This document shows, one piece after another, positions 57,701 to 64,000 of a DNA stretch of 64,000 nt. The stretch comes from Sorex araneus. Its lineage: Eukaryota; Chordata; Mammalia; Eulipotyphla; Soricidae. Location of the stretch: positions 165,326,172 to 165,390,171 of the forward strand of contig NC_073305.1 in assembly GCF_027595985.1 (NCBI RefSeq), read 5' to 3'. The notes below the pieces were generated by a model, which was not told where the DNA came from, did not search any database, and worked only from the letters and a program-made list of their open reading frames with translations. The position numbers were made by a program, and so were the translations under genes. Positions within the stretch are counted from its first letter, which is position 1, and the number at the start of each line of letters is the position of its first letter.

Positions 57701-59048
57701 GATTAGGTTGTTTGTCTTGCATGCAGCAACTTTGGTTCAGTCCACATTCCCCTAAGTACCATATCTGCCCACTGTATGAAAGAATGTCAATTATTTGGAA
57801 TCATGCAGTATGTCACTTCTTCTTCTTCTTTTTTTTTTTTGGATCATCCCGTGATGCACAGGGGTTACTCCTGGCTCTGCACTCAGGAATTACCCCTGGC
57901 GTTGCTCAGGGTACCATATGGGATGCTGGGAATTGAACCCGGGTCATCTGCATTCAAGGCAAATAAATGCCTTACCTGCTGTGCTATTGCTCCAGCTCCA
58001 GTGTGTTGCTTCTTTTACTACTAGTAGGCCTTTACTTTTCTGTCATGTCTTTCCACAGTTTGAAATTTTGTTTCTATAAAGAAACAGAAAAATTGGCTGT
58101 TGGCTAGGCAATGCCTTAACTCTTCCAGTCTGCCTTAGTTTTGAACCTTCATGTTAAAAGACTGGTCTCTAAGCGAGAAAATGTAGTATGTAGTGCTCTC
58201 GGTAAATCTAGTTGTCCCCTCCCCATTTTTAATGCCCCAAGTTCTTCATTGAAGTGTGTGTGTGTGTGTAGGGGTGGGGTTGGGTTGAGTGCCTCTAAAA
58301 CGCACTAAGAGAAACACAGCTTCTGGAGGTGGGTTTCTCTTGTGTTACTTTAATCCATTCAACAACAGTCCTCCCAATTAAAATGTGTACCAAGAATGTG
58401 CAAGAGTAGGGCCTGAGCACATTTGGCTTCTATAAATGTTCTTTGCTTTCCTTGTAGTTTCTTTTAGATGATGTTAAGGACAAGAGAACTCTTTGTTTTT
58501 ACTTCATTTTTTGTTCTTTCTCTTCTTTTCTTTCGTTCTTGGGCCACACCCAGAGATGCTCAGGGGTAACTCCTGGATCTGCGCTCAGGGATCCCTCCTG
58601 GCAGTATTCAGTGGACCCGATGCCGGAGATCCAACCCGGGTCGGCCACATGCAAGGCAAATGCTGTACTCTCTTATCTCTCTGACCCCTGGTTTGTCATT
58701 TTTGGACTCAGGGGAATCAGTGGACTGAATTGGAATGTTAGCTTGAATATTTAATTCTCGGTTAAATCATTGTTCAGCATTTATAAAGATGATGCAAATC
58801 TGCTGAACATAAGGGCAAGGAGACAGACTTTGCATGTGCTAACACTGTGTTTTCTCACATTAGATGCTGACGGGAAGTTAAGTGTGAAATTTGGGGTTCT
58901 CTTCCGAGATGACAAATGTGCCAATCTCTTTGAAGCCCTGGTGGGAACTCTCAAAGCTGCGAAAAAAAGGAAGATTGTGACCTACACAGGAGAACTGCTT
59001 TTACAAGGGGTTCACGACGACGTTGATATTGTGTTGCTGCAAGATTAA
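48692..59048 (+). CDS. ABRACL: ABRACL, costars-family actin regulator (spliced: 48,692-48,752 and 58,864-59,048)
   Basis: ABRACL (ABRA C-terminal like, also C6orf115) is a small cytosolic protein of the costars family. It is related to the actin-binding C terminus of ABRA/STARS and is linked to actin dynamics and cell movement. Exon 2 gives 20 residues from MNVDHEVNLL to RLGSK plus one base; the donor is a|gtaagt at 48,753. Exon 3 starts after acceptor ttag at 58,863 and completes an Asn codon. Joining gives 246 bases: 81 residues plus TAA, the expected family length. The costars domain, one small winged-helix-like fold, fills nearly all of it. The ATG is two bases after the acceptor, with no competing start. 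Against human from memory, the few changes include Lys55, Thr62 and Val77. No frameshift or stop is present, and the gene looks functional. The identification is near certain. Confidence 0.97.
48762..49190 (+). repeat. Three diverged SOR-like SINEs in tandem
   Basis: Pieces at 48,762-48,915, 48,925-49,018 and 49,030-49,190, each with 'gagcattgcc'- or 'gagtactgcc'-type body and an A-rich spacer. The first begins only about ten bases after the exon 2 donor. Confidence 0.6.
49213..49400 (+). repeat. SOR-type SINE, near consensus
   Basis: Complete with A box, B box and a long A/G tail. Confidence 0.85.
49401..50109. other. Intron 2 unique sequence
   Basis: The part at 49,780-49,960 has several CpGs and is free of repeats. 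It could be a conserved non-coding element, but nothing in the sequence proves it. Confidence 0.3.
50110..50285 (+). repeat. Diverged SOR-like SINE
   Basis: 'gtagggcattcgccttcc', 'ccaggtttggtccccagc' and 'gtcaggagtaagccctga'. Confidence 0.7.
50286..50567. other. Intron 2 unique stretch
   Basis: Nothing recognised apart from a short direct repeat of 'gaaataacaggg' (50,358 and 50,398). Confidence 0.3.
50568..50790 (+). repeat. Diverged SOR-like SINE with C-rich tail
   Basis: Head 'gggctggagagagagtaca', body 'tctcttgagctctgccggg', then a C/T-rich stretch in place of poly(A). Confidence 0.6.
50944..51130 (+). repeat. SOR-type SINE, near consensus
   Basis: Complete; tail of AAAC repeats. Confidence 0.85.
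51136..51845 (-). mobile_element. Third copy of the dispersed LINE-1-tailed retroposon
   Basis: Same landmarks as 28,372-28,905 in reverse complement. The dinucleotide tract is TATATG-rich at 51,455-51,515. The 5' part, about 51,610-51,845, is G+C-rich and extends beyond the other copies. Confidence 0.6.
51846..52142. other. Intron 2 unique stretch
   Basis: Nothing recognised. Confidence 0.3.
52143..52315 (+). repeat. SOR-type SINE, near consensus
   Basis: Complete. 'atagtacaaaca' before and 'ctagtatgaaca' after it look like a decayed duplication. Confidence 0.85.
52316..52616. other. Intron 2 unique stretch
   Basis: Nothing recognised. Confidence 0.3.
52617..53021 (-). repeat. Two diverged SOR-like SINEs
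   Basis: First at 52,617-52,793 ('gggctgtacccagaaaaggg' to 'gtctctcaggcc'), second at 52,862-53,021 ('actcaggggccactctc' to 'attgccctggccc'). Confidence 0.6.
53144..53300 (+). repeat. Diverged SOR-like SINE
   Basis: Head 'ggggctgggaatagctcaag', 'cccaggcactgcatggcc' and an AAAAT-type tail. Confidence 0.6.
53301..53763. other. Intron 2 unique sequence
   Basis: Nothing recognised. Confidence 0.3.
53764..54245 (+). repeat. Ancient L2/MIR-like patch
   Basis: 'attcattcattcaacaaata' at 53,766 is the LINE-2-type 3' phrase. 'tgtgtgagcttggaaacttta', 'ctgccttgtttttcttact' and later 'acttaataaacgatagtgatt' follow the MIR order. The middle (about 54,010-54,160) does not match. Confidence 0.5.
54300..54463 (-). 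repeat. Diverged SOR-like SINE
   Basis: 'gggccacacccagcaag', 'ttaggggtcatttctgctgg' and 'gagctgtgtctctggcc'. Confidence 0.6.
54640..54875 (-). repeat. Two SINE fragments
   Basis: Head remnants at 54,657-54,720 ('ggcattgaactgagg') and 54,760-54,873 ('gctgctcaggggaccatgc', 'gccgtctccccagcccc'). Confidence 0.5.
55020..55220 (+). repeat. Diverged SOR-like SINE with C-rich tail
   Basis: 'ggccagagagataacactgcc', 'cacctgccttgcacagg' and 'tgccaggagtgaactctga'. Confidence 0.6.
55263..55755. repeat. Cluster of four SINE pieces in both orientations
   Basis: Minus-strand piece 55,263-55,337. A 5'-truncated near-consensus plus copy 55,338-55,500 starts at 'gggtagggcatttgcc'. A plus copy with a shortened head lies at 55,510-55,675. 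A minus head piece lies at 55,685-55,755. Confidence 0.65.
55812..56163 (-). repeat. Two diverged SOR-like SINEs
   Basis: Very old copy at about 55,812-55,980. A clearer copy at 56,000-56,163 has 'ggtgctcagggcttactcc' and 'tgtgcaaggcaaacaccc'. Confidence 0.5.
56164..56640. other. Intron 2 unique sequence
   Basis: Nothing recognised. Confidence 0.3.
56641..56811 (-). repeat. SOR-type SINE, near consensus
   Basis: Complete minus-strand copy with 'ggaatcgaacccagat' B-box region. Confidence 0.85.
56828..57262 (+). repeat. Old SOR-like SINE split by a chimeric SINE
   Basis: The head part at 56,828-56,917 and the body part at 57,159-57,262 ('atggttctctgaatactgcc', 'gagccaggaatagtgcc') are separated by 241 bases of younger sequence. 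Confidence 0.75.
56918..57158 (-). repeat. RTE-tailed chimeric SINE, short form, with perfect 12-bp duplication
   Basis: agcatggcatat at 56,906-56,917 and 57,159-57,170. On the minus strand: SOR-like head with 'gatagcacagcgg' A box and B box (ggttcaattcc), middle block (gtccctctcggagagccc), a gatatgccaaaaacagt segment, then the RTE 3' end 'ggtgcccgcttgagcaaat' and 'gggatgacagtgatacagtg'. This is the best reference copy here. Confidence 0.93.
57263..57674. other. Intron 2 unique sequence
   Basis: Nothing recognised. Confidence 0.3.
57675..57770 (+). repeat. SINE 5' half
   Basis: Head to B box region ('gattaggttgtttgtcttgc', 'tttggttcagtccacattcc'), then lost. Confidence 0.5.
57829..58001 (-). 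repeat. SOR-type SINE
   Basis: Near-consensus, with a 4-base tandem duplication (aaataaat) in the head. The flanks 'cagtatgtcacttctt' and 'cagtgtgttgcttctt' are a decayed duplication. Confidence 0.82.
58002..58535. other. Intron 2 unique sequence
   Basis: A short (GT)n at 58,254-58,269. Nothing else recognised. Confidence 0.3.
58536..58690 (-). repeat. SOR-like SINE, moderately diverged
   Basis: 'gggccacacccagagatgctc', 'gatccaacccgggtcgg' and 'tatctctctgacccc'. It ends about 170 bases before exon 3. Confidence 0.75.
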
Positions 59049-59440
59049 TGTATTCTGCATATCTTTGTTTAGCTTTATGTTTTGTTTTTGGCAAACTGGA
59101 ATATTTAGCCAGGGGCAGACTGAGGGGCAGACTTATTGTATTTTTACAGGATGTTGTTAAAAATGGAGGCTCATGTTTTGGAAATCTGTCCTTTTTTATA
59201 TCTTTAAAATGTATGTATGGCACTGTAAAATAAGATCTATTATTTTTCTCAGGAATCTGGTTGGAAAATTGAGGCCACGGGTTATTTTGGTGGGGTGGGG
59301 AATTGTTTGTTTCATAAATCATTCTTAGATCATTTCTACAGATACTTGACATTCTGTGAAAATAAGAAGCAAAACTGCAGACTGGCTACCCCTTAGGAAT
59401 ATTAAAATGTTTATGTAATAAAACTTGTAGTAATCCTAAA
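58864..59440 (+). other. ABRACL: ABRACL exon 3 (last coding exon and 3'UTR)
   Basis: The acceptor is 'cacattag|at'. The coding part ends at TAA 59,046-59,048. The 3'UTR of about 390 bases is A/T-rich and repeat-free. The cleavage point is estimated from the poly(A) signals. Confidence 0.85.
59401..59422 (+). terminator. ABRACL: ABRACL poly(A) signals
   Basis: ATTAAA at 59,401-59,406 and AATAAA at 59,417-59,422. A T/G-rich stretch, tgttgtattctgtt, follows at about 59,451 and fits the downstream cleavage element. Confidence 0.85.
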
Positions 59441-59574
59441 ATTGCTTCACTGTTGTATTCTGTTATTTAATATTTATGTGCCTCTCAGAATTGACTTTTC
59501 ATATCAAGATTAGGTAGGTAATGATGGTCCAAATTATTTTCATTTCAAGAAAAATTCAGTTAAAAATGTAGAAT

Positions 59575-60412
59575 TTTTTGAGAATCATTCATACTGTTTT
59601 TCAAAAAATTAGAAATTTTGCTCCCATTTGACCCAGCAATACCACTCCTGGGAATATATCCCGGAGAGGCAAAAAAGTATAGTTGAAATGACATCTGCAC
59701 TTCTATGTTCATTGCAGCACTGTTTACAATAGCCAGGATATGGAAAAATACCCAAGTGCCCAAAAACAGATGACTGGTTGAAGAAACTTTGGTACATCTA
59801 CACTATGGAATACTATGCAGCTGTTAGAAAAGATGAAGTCATGAAATTTTCACACAAGTGGATCATCATAGAAAGTATCATGTTAAGTGAAATGAGTCAG
59901 AAGGAGAGGGACAGGCATAGAAAGATTGCACTCAGCTGTGAAATATAAAGTAACAGAATGGGAGACTAATACCCAAGAGTAGTAGAGATAAGGACCAGGA
60001 GGTCTGCTCCATGGCTTGGAAACTGGCCTCACATGTGGAAGAAAAGGCAGCTCAGATAGAGAAGGGAACACCAAGTAAGGGATGTTAAGAGGACTCACTC
60101 AGGTTGAAAGATGCATACCAAAAGTAGACTATAGACTGAATATGATGGCCGCTGAGTACTTCTATTGCAAACCACAACACCCAAAAGGAGAGAGGGAACA
60201 AAAGCGAGTGCCCTGCCCCAGAGGCAGGGCGGGGTAGAGGGGATGGGGGGTTGGTGGGAGGGATGCTGGGACCATTGGTGGTGGAAAATGGGCACTGGTG
60301 GAGGGATGGGTACTCATCATGTGTGACTGAAACGCAAGCACGAAGGTCTGTAAGCCTGTAACTGTACCTCATGGTTATTCACTAATGAAAATTTTTAAAA
60401 AGAAAAAATAGA
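59575..60412 (+). mobile_element. LINE-1 3' end with complete shrew-type 3'UTR
   Basis: ORF2 end phrases 'gcaataccactcctggga', 'gcagcactgtttacaatagc' and 'acactatggaatactatgc' lead into a long 3'UTR with 'cattggtggtggaaaatggg' and an A-rich tail at 60,395. It starts about 135 bases past the ABRACL cleavage site. Confidence 0.85.
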
Positions 60413-60556
60413 ATTTTAAAAACAGGGATATTTAGTATTATATATGGTTGGATTTAACAAAAATGATGATGGTGATGCATATTGGGAATATACACTGTGT
60501 TTGGTGTTTTGCCAAGAAACAACCCAATATTCTTCCTTCATTTTATATTAGATTTT

Positions 60557-60695
60557 ATTAGGTTTTAGGCCATACCTGGTGGGGTTAGGGCTCACTCCTG
60601 GCAGTTCTCTGGAGACCATGCGGTGCTGGGGATGGACTTTCTCCTCCCTCATACAAAGCACGTACCTTCCTGTTGTGCTATCTCTCTGGCTCAAA
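60557..60695 (-). repeat. Diverged SOR-like SINE
   Basis: 'aggccatacctggtggggtt', 'ggagaccatgcggtgctggg' and 'ctatctctctggctc'. Confidence 0.6.
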
Positions 60696-60782
60696 ACTTC
60701 TCTTTCTAATTAGATTAGTTAGACTCACCTAACATCATGCAAGATCATCTGTGACAGCATGTTGCAAGTTGCAGTACAAAAC

Positions 60783-60935
60783 TTGAAAGAGCCTCCAATC
60801 ATTGGGAAAGACGAGTAAGGAGAGGCTGCTAAAATCTCAGGGTGGGGACAAATGGAGATGATACTGGTGCCCACTCGAGAAAATCGATGAACAAGGGGAT
60901 GACAGTGATGCAGAGATACAGTGATTCAGAGGCAT
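60783..60935 (+). repeat. RTE-tailed chimeric SINE, long form, 5'-truncated
   Basis: It begins inside the extra segment ('gaaagagcctccaatcattg'), nearly identical to 13,389-13,445. The RTE-derived end and the tail 'gatgacagtgatgcagagat' follow. Confidence 0.82.
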
Positions 60936-61258
60936 AGTATCAGTGAAAAGCCAGAGCTGTTAGAAAATGTATAAAAGAGGTTGGTTTTGCATCAAGACTG
61001 ATTGGATTGGATTATCTGAAAGGCAAAAGCGAAACAGTGAGAGGGATGACCCAAAGTGAGGAAGAAGGACATGAATTAGCTAGCAAAGCTTGGTCCTCAG
61101 AAAGGACGGGTGCCTCGACCGATTGGAACAATAGGGAGAACAGCAATTCAGACTGGGGAACTAAGGCAGGACTAGGAAAGCCAGTGGGAGGAGCTTGTTT
61201 AGAAGCTGGAGCAGGACTGCGCCTGGTGAAGAGATGGTTAGTGAAGGTTCTCTGCACT
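60936..61258. other. Unique sequence
   Basis: Purine-rich with no recognised repeat or gene. Confidence 0.3.
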
Positions 61259-61457
61259 TTTTTTTTATTTTAATTTAATTTAATTTAATTTTTTCTTTTT
61301 GGGTCACACCCGGCAATGCACAGGGGTTACTCCTGGCTCATGCACTCAGGAATCACTCCTGGCGGTGCTCAGGGGACCATATGGGATGCTGGGAATCGAA
61401 CTCGAGTCGGCGGCGTGCAAGGCAAATGCCCTACCCGCTGTGCTATCGATCCAGCCC
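61259..61457 (-). repeat. SOR-type SINE with (TTTAA)n tail
   Basis: Near-consensus minus copy. The tail side is TTTAA/TTAAT repeats at 61,267-61,292. Confidence 0.85.
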
Positions 61458-61512
61458 CTCTTGGCACTTGTGATGAGGATGGATTGTAGCGAATGGAAGA
61501 TGCAGTCAGATG

Positions 61513-61945
61513 TGTGAAACATGGCAATAGGCATCCGAGCGGATAGATCTGTCTCTGCATAGCAGACAAGACCTGTCCCTGCATAGTGGCCCAGTAGGGA
61601 GTGTCTGGGCACATCTTACAAGCACCAGGTGTCTGGCCTTGAGTCTCTCTCACCCAACCCCCAAGAGTTGTCCCCTCCCTGCGGCATCTCGCCCTCATTG
61701 GGGTTGGGCGGGGGCAAAGCAGAGTTGGAAGGGTGACAGGTCAGTAATGCCAAGCTTTATGTGATTGGACCTACCTCTTAAGCCGAGACCCTCTATAAAA
61801 TATTGTGTATTTGGCAATAAAGTGAGCTACCATCAGCTGTCTCCCGGAATGCTTTCTCCACACACCCGTCATCCTTTGTCCCGTGTCTGCCCGGACCCAG
61901 TGAGCATCGTGTCTGGGTACATTGGGGAAAAACTGTTCCCCAACA
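61513..61945 (+). mobile_element. Candidate solo LTR of an endogenous retrovirus
   Basis: Features in LTR order: start tgtg, an inverted CCAAT (gattgg, 61,762), a TATA box (ctataaaa, 61,793-61,800), AATAAA (61,816-61,821) about 20 bases later, and a C-rich U5 ending 'gttccccaaca' at 61,945. The flanks 'cagatg' and 'cagaca' may be a decayed duplication. No internal viral sequence is beside it. The boundaries and class (probably ERVK/IAP-like) are uncertain. Confidence 0.5.
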
Positions 61946-61980
61946 CAGACATGCCCCCTAAAACATTGATCAAGAATCTT

Positions 61981-62167
61981 GGGGCTGGAGCAATAGCGCA
62001 GTAGGTAGGGTGTTTGCCTTGCATGTGGCTGACCCGGATTCGATTCCCAACATCCCATATGGTCCCCCGAGCACTGCCAGGAGTGATTCCTGAGTGCAGA
62101 GCCAGGAGTCAGCCCAGCCCTGAGCATCACCAGGTGTGACCCAAAAAGCCAAAAGAATAAAAAAAGT
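61981..62167 (+). repeat. SOR-type SINE, near consensus
   Basis: Complete, with a 6-base tandem (cagccc) in the body. Confidence 0.85.
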
Positions 62168-62640
62168 GGTGGATTTTGAAATTTAATTAATCTAACTGGC
62201 AAGTCCTACATGGACTCCTGTCAAGACTGGCTCTGGAGTCTCAAAGTTGTAAAAACTTGGCCCCCGCCTTTTTTTTTTAAAAAAAAATTGGCTCTGATAC
62301 TCTCACTCAGAGTCTTCATTTATTTCTACCGTTAACTTGGTTTCCTGCATAAGGTTGGGAAGAAGCCAGTTGGTGTTGCAAACTGAGCTGAACAACTGCA
62401 GCGGGGAGGGTTATTCTGCTTAGGAATTCTAAGGAACTCTGACCCCAGTTGAAGAGTAGAACAAATCCCTCTAACTTTTACTACTTTAAGTAGGAGAAAA
62501 CGAGGCAATAGCTTGATAAGTCCATGTCACCTGTTTGTTTCCTAGTGGGATGGGACAGTGCCCTTCAAAGCCTCTCTTCACAGGGAAGGGGCGTGTGCCC
62601 AGAGGAAGGACACCGTGAGCGTGGTGGTGCAGATGATGCG
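62168..62640. other. Unique sequence
   Basis: Nothing recognised; T and A runs at 62,270-62,289. Confidence 0.3.
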
Positions 62641-62671
62641 GAAGCGGTAGCCGTGGCTCTCTGGTCCTTCT

Positions 62672-63128
62672 TGATTCCCACATTCTTCAAGATTTTCAAG
62701 AATAAACATATTAAGTAATAAAAAGATGCTCAGTTGGAAAGTAGAAAAGTTTATTAGAAAGTAGAAGAGAGAACAAAGGAACTTTCAAGTGGGGAGGAAC
62801 TTAGTATAGGACTAAATTTAAAGTAAAAGCTTTGTGTCGGCCTTTTTAAAGGCCCTTTGCATTTCTTATCAGTTGGCAAGTATTACAGAGAATTCAGAGA
62901 CCGCATAGGGTGGTTAGGCTGATTTGAGTCTTTCTGGCCATCTGCGTCAGGTATTGTTCATTACCCTAGCCTCCCTGTGAGCCTAAGTTAATTGCTAACT
63001 TCCTGTTTATCAGAAAAGGCCAGGAGTTTGCAGGAGGTCAAAGATGTAAGATGGGCCAGCCCAAAGCGGGACTGCTCAGAGCAGCTGGCTAGGGGAAACT
63101 GAGGCTTCCTCTTTCAATGGGAACAACA
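62672..63128 (-). mobile_element. Candidate solo LTR, minus strand
   Basis: On the minus strand: start tgttgttccc, a TATA-like ctttaaaaaggc (62,849-62,860), AATAAA (62,750-62,755 on the plus strand as tttatt) about 95 bases later, and an end 'gtgggaatca'. The spacing fits a retroviral R region. I found no clear target-site duplication, so the limits are provisional. Confidence 0.4.
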
Positions 63129-63388
63129 GATTCACTACAGATAAAGGAGACCTTATAAGTAATGAATGCATAGAACTATGTGGCAGAAAGAAAAAGATAA
63201 ATGAGAAGGAAAATTCAAAAGCTACCATGGCCTGTGGCCTCTGGGACTTCCAGCAAGGCATCAAGAGTGATGGGGGAATTGAGTTTAGTCAGAGAGTTAG
63301 TGTAGGGAGAATCATTCCTGGAACACTGTGGTGAGAGAGGAAATGTGTAGCAACTACTGAAGGATTTCATCCAGAACCCATGAGAAAG
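63129..63388. other. Unique stretch
   Basis: Nothing recognised. Confidence 0.3.
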
Positions 63389-63545
63389 GCCAAGGAGATG
63401 GTGCAAGAGGTAAGGCAATTGCCTTGTATATAGCTGACCCTGATTCAAGCCCTTGGTATCACTTATGGTAGCCTCCTGAGCAATGCCAGGGGTCAATCAT
63501 GAGCACAGGTCAGGAATAGTTCCTGAGCAACGCTAGGTATTAACT
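63389..63545 (+). repeat. Diverged SOR-like SINE
   Basis: 'ggccaaggagatggtgcaag', 'cttatggtagcctcctgagc' and 'gtcaggaatagttcctga'. Confidence 0.65.
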
Positions 63546-63562
63546 CTAACCATTCCCACTTT

Positions 63563-63735
63563 TTTTTTTTTCCTCTTTGGGTCACACCTGGCAATGCACA
63601 GGGGTTACTCCTGACTCTGCACTCAGGAATTACTCCTGGCAGTGCTCAGGGGACCATATGGGATGCTGGGAATCGAACCCGGGTTGGCTGCATGCAAGGC
63701 TAACTCCCTACCTGCTCTGCTATCGCTCCAGCCCC
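63563..63735 (-). repeat. SOR-type SINE, perfect 15-bp duplication
   Basis: aaccattcccacttt at 63,548-63,562 and 63,736-63,750. Near-consensus copy. Confidence 0.92.
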
Positions 63736-63750
63736 AACCATTCCCACTTT

Positions 63751-64000
63751 CACCTCCAAAGGAAATCACGTGAAGGTTCAACAGTTTATATTCAAGCATG
63801 AGAATTGAATATAACTTATTTTCATTTAAATGAGTTATATTTAAATGAAATTTAAATTTTGGTAGTGTATAGATAATCATAGTTCTGCTATTAATTTGAA
63901 ACTTTAATGGTCAAACCCTTAGAAAACATAAAAAACATACAATCTAAGCTCTGAGAAAGCTGGGGACTGAGACAAGGAAGCAATCGTTAGAAAAAAATAA
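63751..64000. other. A/T-rich unique end of the window
   Basis: Contains a 12-bp perfect inverted repeat, tttcatttaaat (63,820-63,831) with atttaaatgaaa (63,839-63,850), around a 7-base loop. Nothing else is seen. Confidence 0.4.

Larger units (their letters stand above)
48753..58863 (+). other. ABRACL: ABRACL intron 2 (10,111 bases)
   Basis: A GT-AG intron made up largely of SINE copies, plus a LINE-1-tailed retroposon, a MIR/L2 patch and a nested chimeric SINE. Confidence 0.9.

Noticed and set aside
58770-58863. In-frame extension upstream of ABRACL exon 3 starting at an intronic ATG
   Set aside because: The acceptor at 58,863 and the phase match to exon 2 show that exon 3 begins at 58,864.
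62520-62720. Possible processed pseudogene around 62,580-62,700
   Set aside because: A short open stretch exists, but I recognise no protein and no flanking duplication. It overlaps the LTR candidate.

Overview
This is a mammalian genomic window, almost certainly from a shrew of the genus Sorex (S. araneus is the likeliest species). The identification rests on roughly eighty copies, on both strands, of a tRNA-derived SINE that I recognise as the shrew SOR family. A typical copy has an intact Pol III A box and B box, a conserved body and an A-rich tail. The rest is mostly LINE-1 debris with shrew-type 3' ends, simple repeats, traces of old mammalian MIR/L2, and one small protein-coding gene.

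Layout. Positions 1-42,600 are intergenic and repeat-dense. They hold a 2.76 kb decayed RTE-clade retrotransposon (3,661-6,417), a second 5'-truncated RTE copy (26,791-26,999, minus strand), a 3'UTR-type retrocopy with a perfect 16-bp target-site duplication (15,199-16,675), a 5'-inverted LINE-1 (about 22,680-25,330), two back-to-back LINE-1-tailed retroposons (19,373-20,910) and two large (TTCC)n arrays (29,601-29,877; 34,612-35,238). A CpG island lies at about 42,700-43,990. It is the promoter and probable first, non-coding exon of ABRACL on the plus strand. The coding exons are at 48,692-48,752 and 58,864-59,048, with an AATAAA signal at 59,417. Intron 1 is about 5.5 kb and intron 2 about 10.1 kb; both are full of SINEs. 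Downstream, 59,450-64,000 is intergenic again, with a LINE-1 3' end, two solo-LTR candidates and more SINEs.

The gene. ABRACL encodes an 81-residue costars-family actin regulator. The two coding exons join in phase through a split Asn codon, and I see no defect. From memory of human synteny, REPS1 should lie upstream and HECA downstream; neither is visible here.

The most interesting signal is a LINE/SINE partnership. The RTE is closely similar to a family that I know mainly from strongylid nematodes (RTE1_Sar, reported as a nematode-shrew horizontal transfer). At least seven SINEs in the window carry a 3' end copied from this RTE, most of them fused to the same kind of tRNA-related head as the SOR SINEs. 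RTE copies and RTE-tailed SINEs have short 10-12 bp target-site duplications and short-tandem-repeat tails. A-tailed SOR copies have duplications of about 12-21 bp and poly(A). This suggests one SINE head using two different LINE machineries, one of them acquired horizontally.
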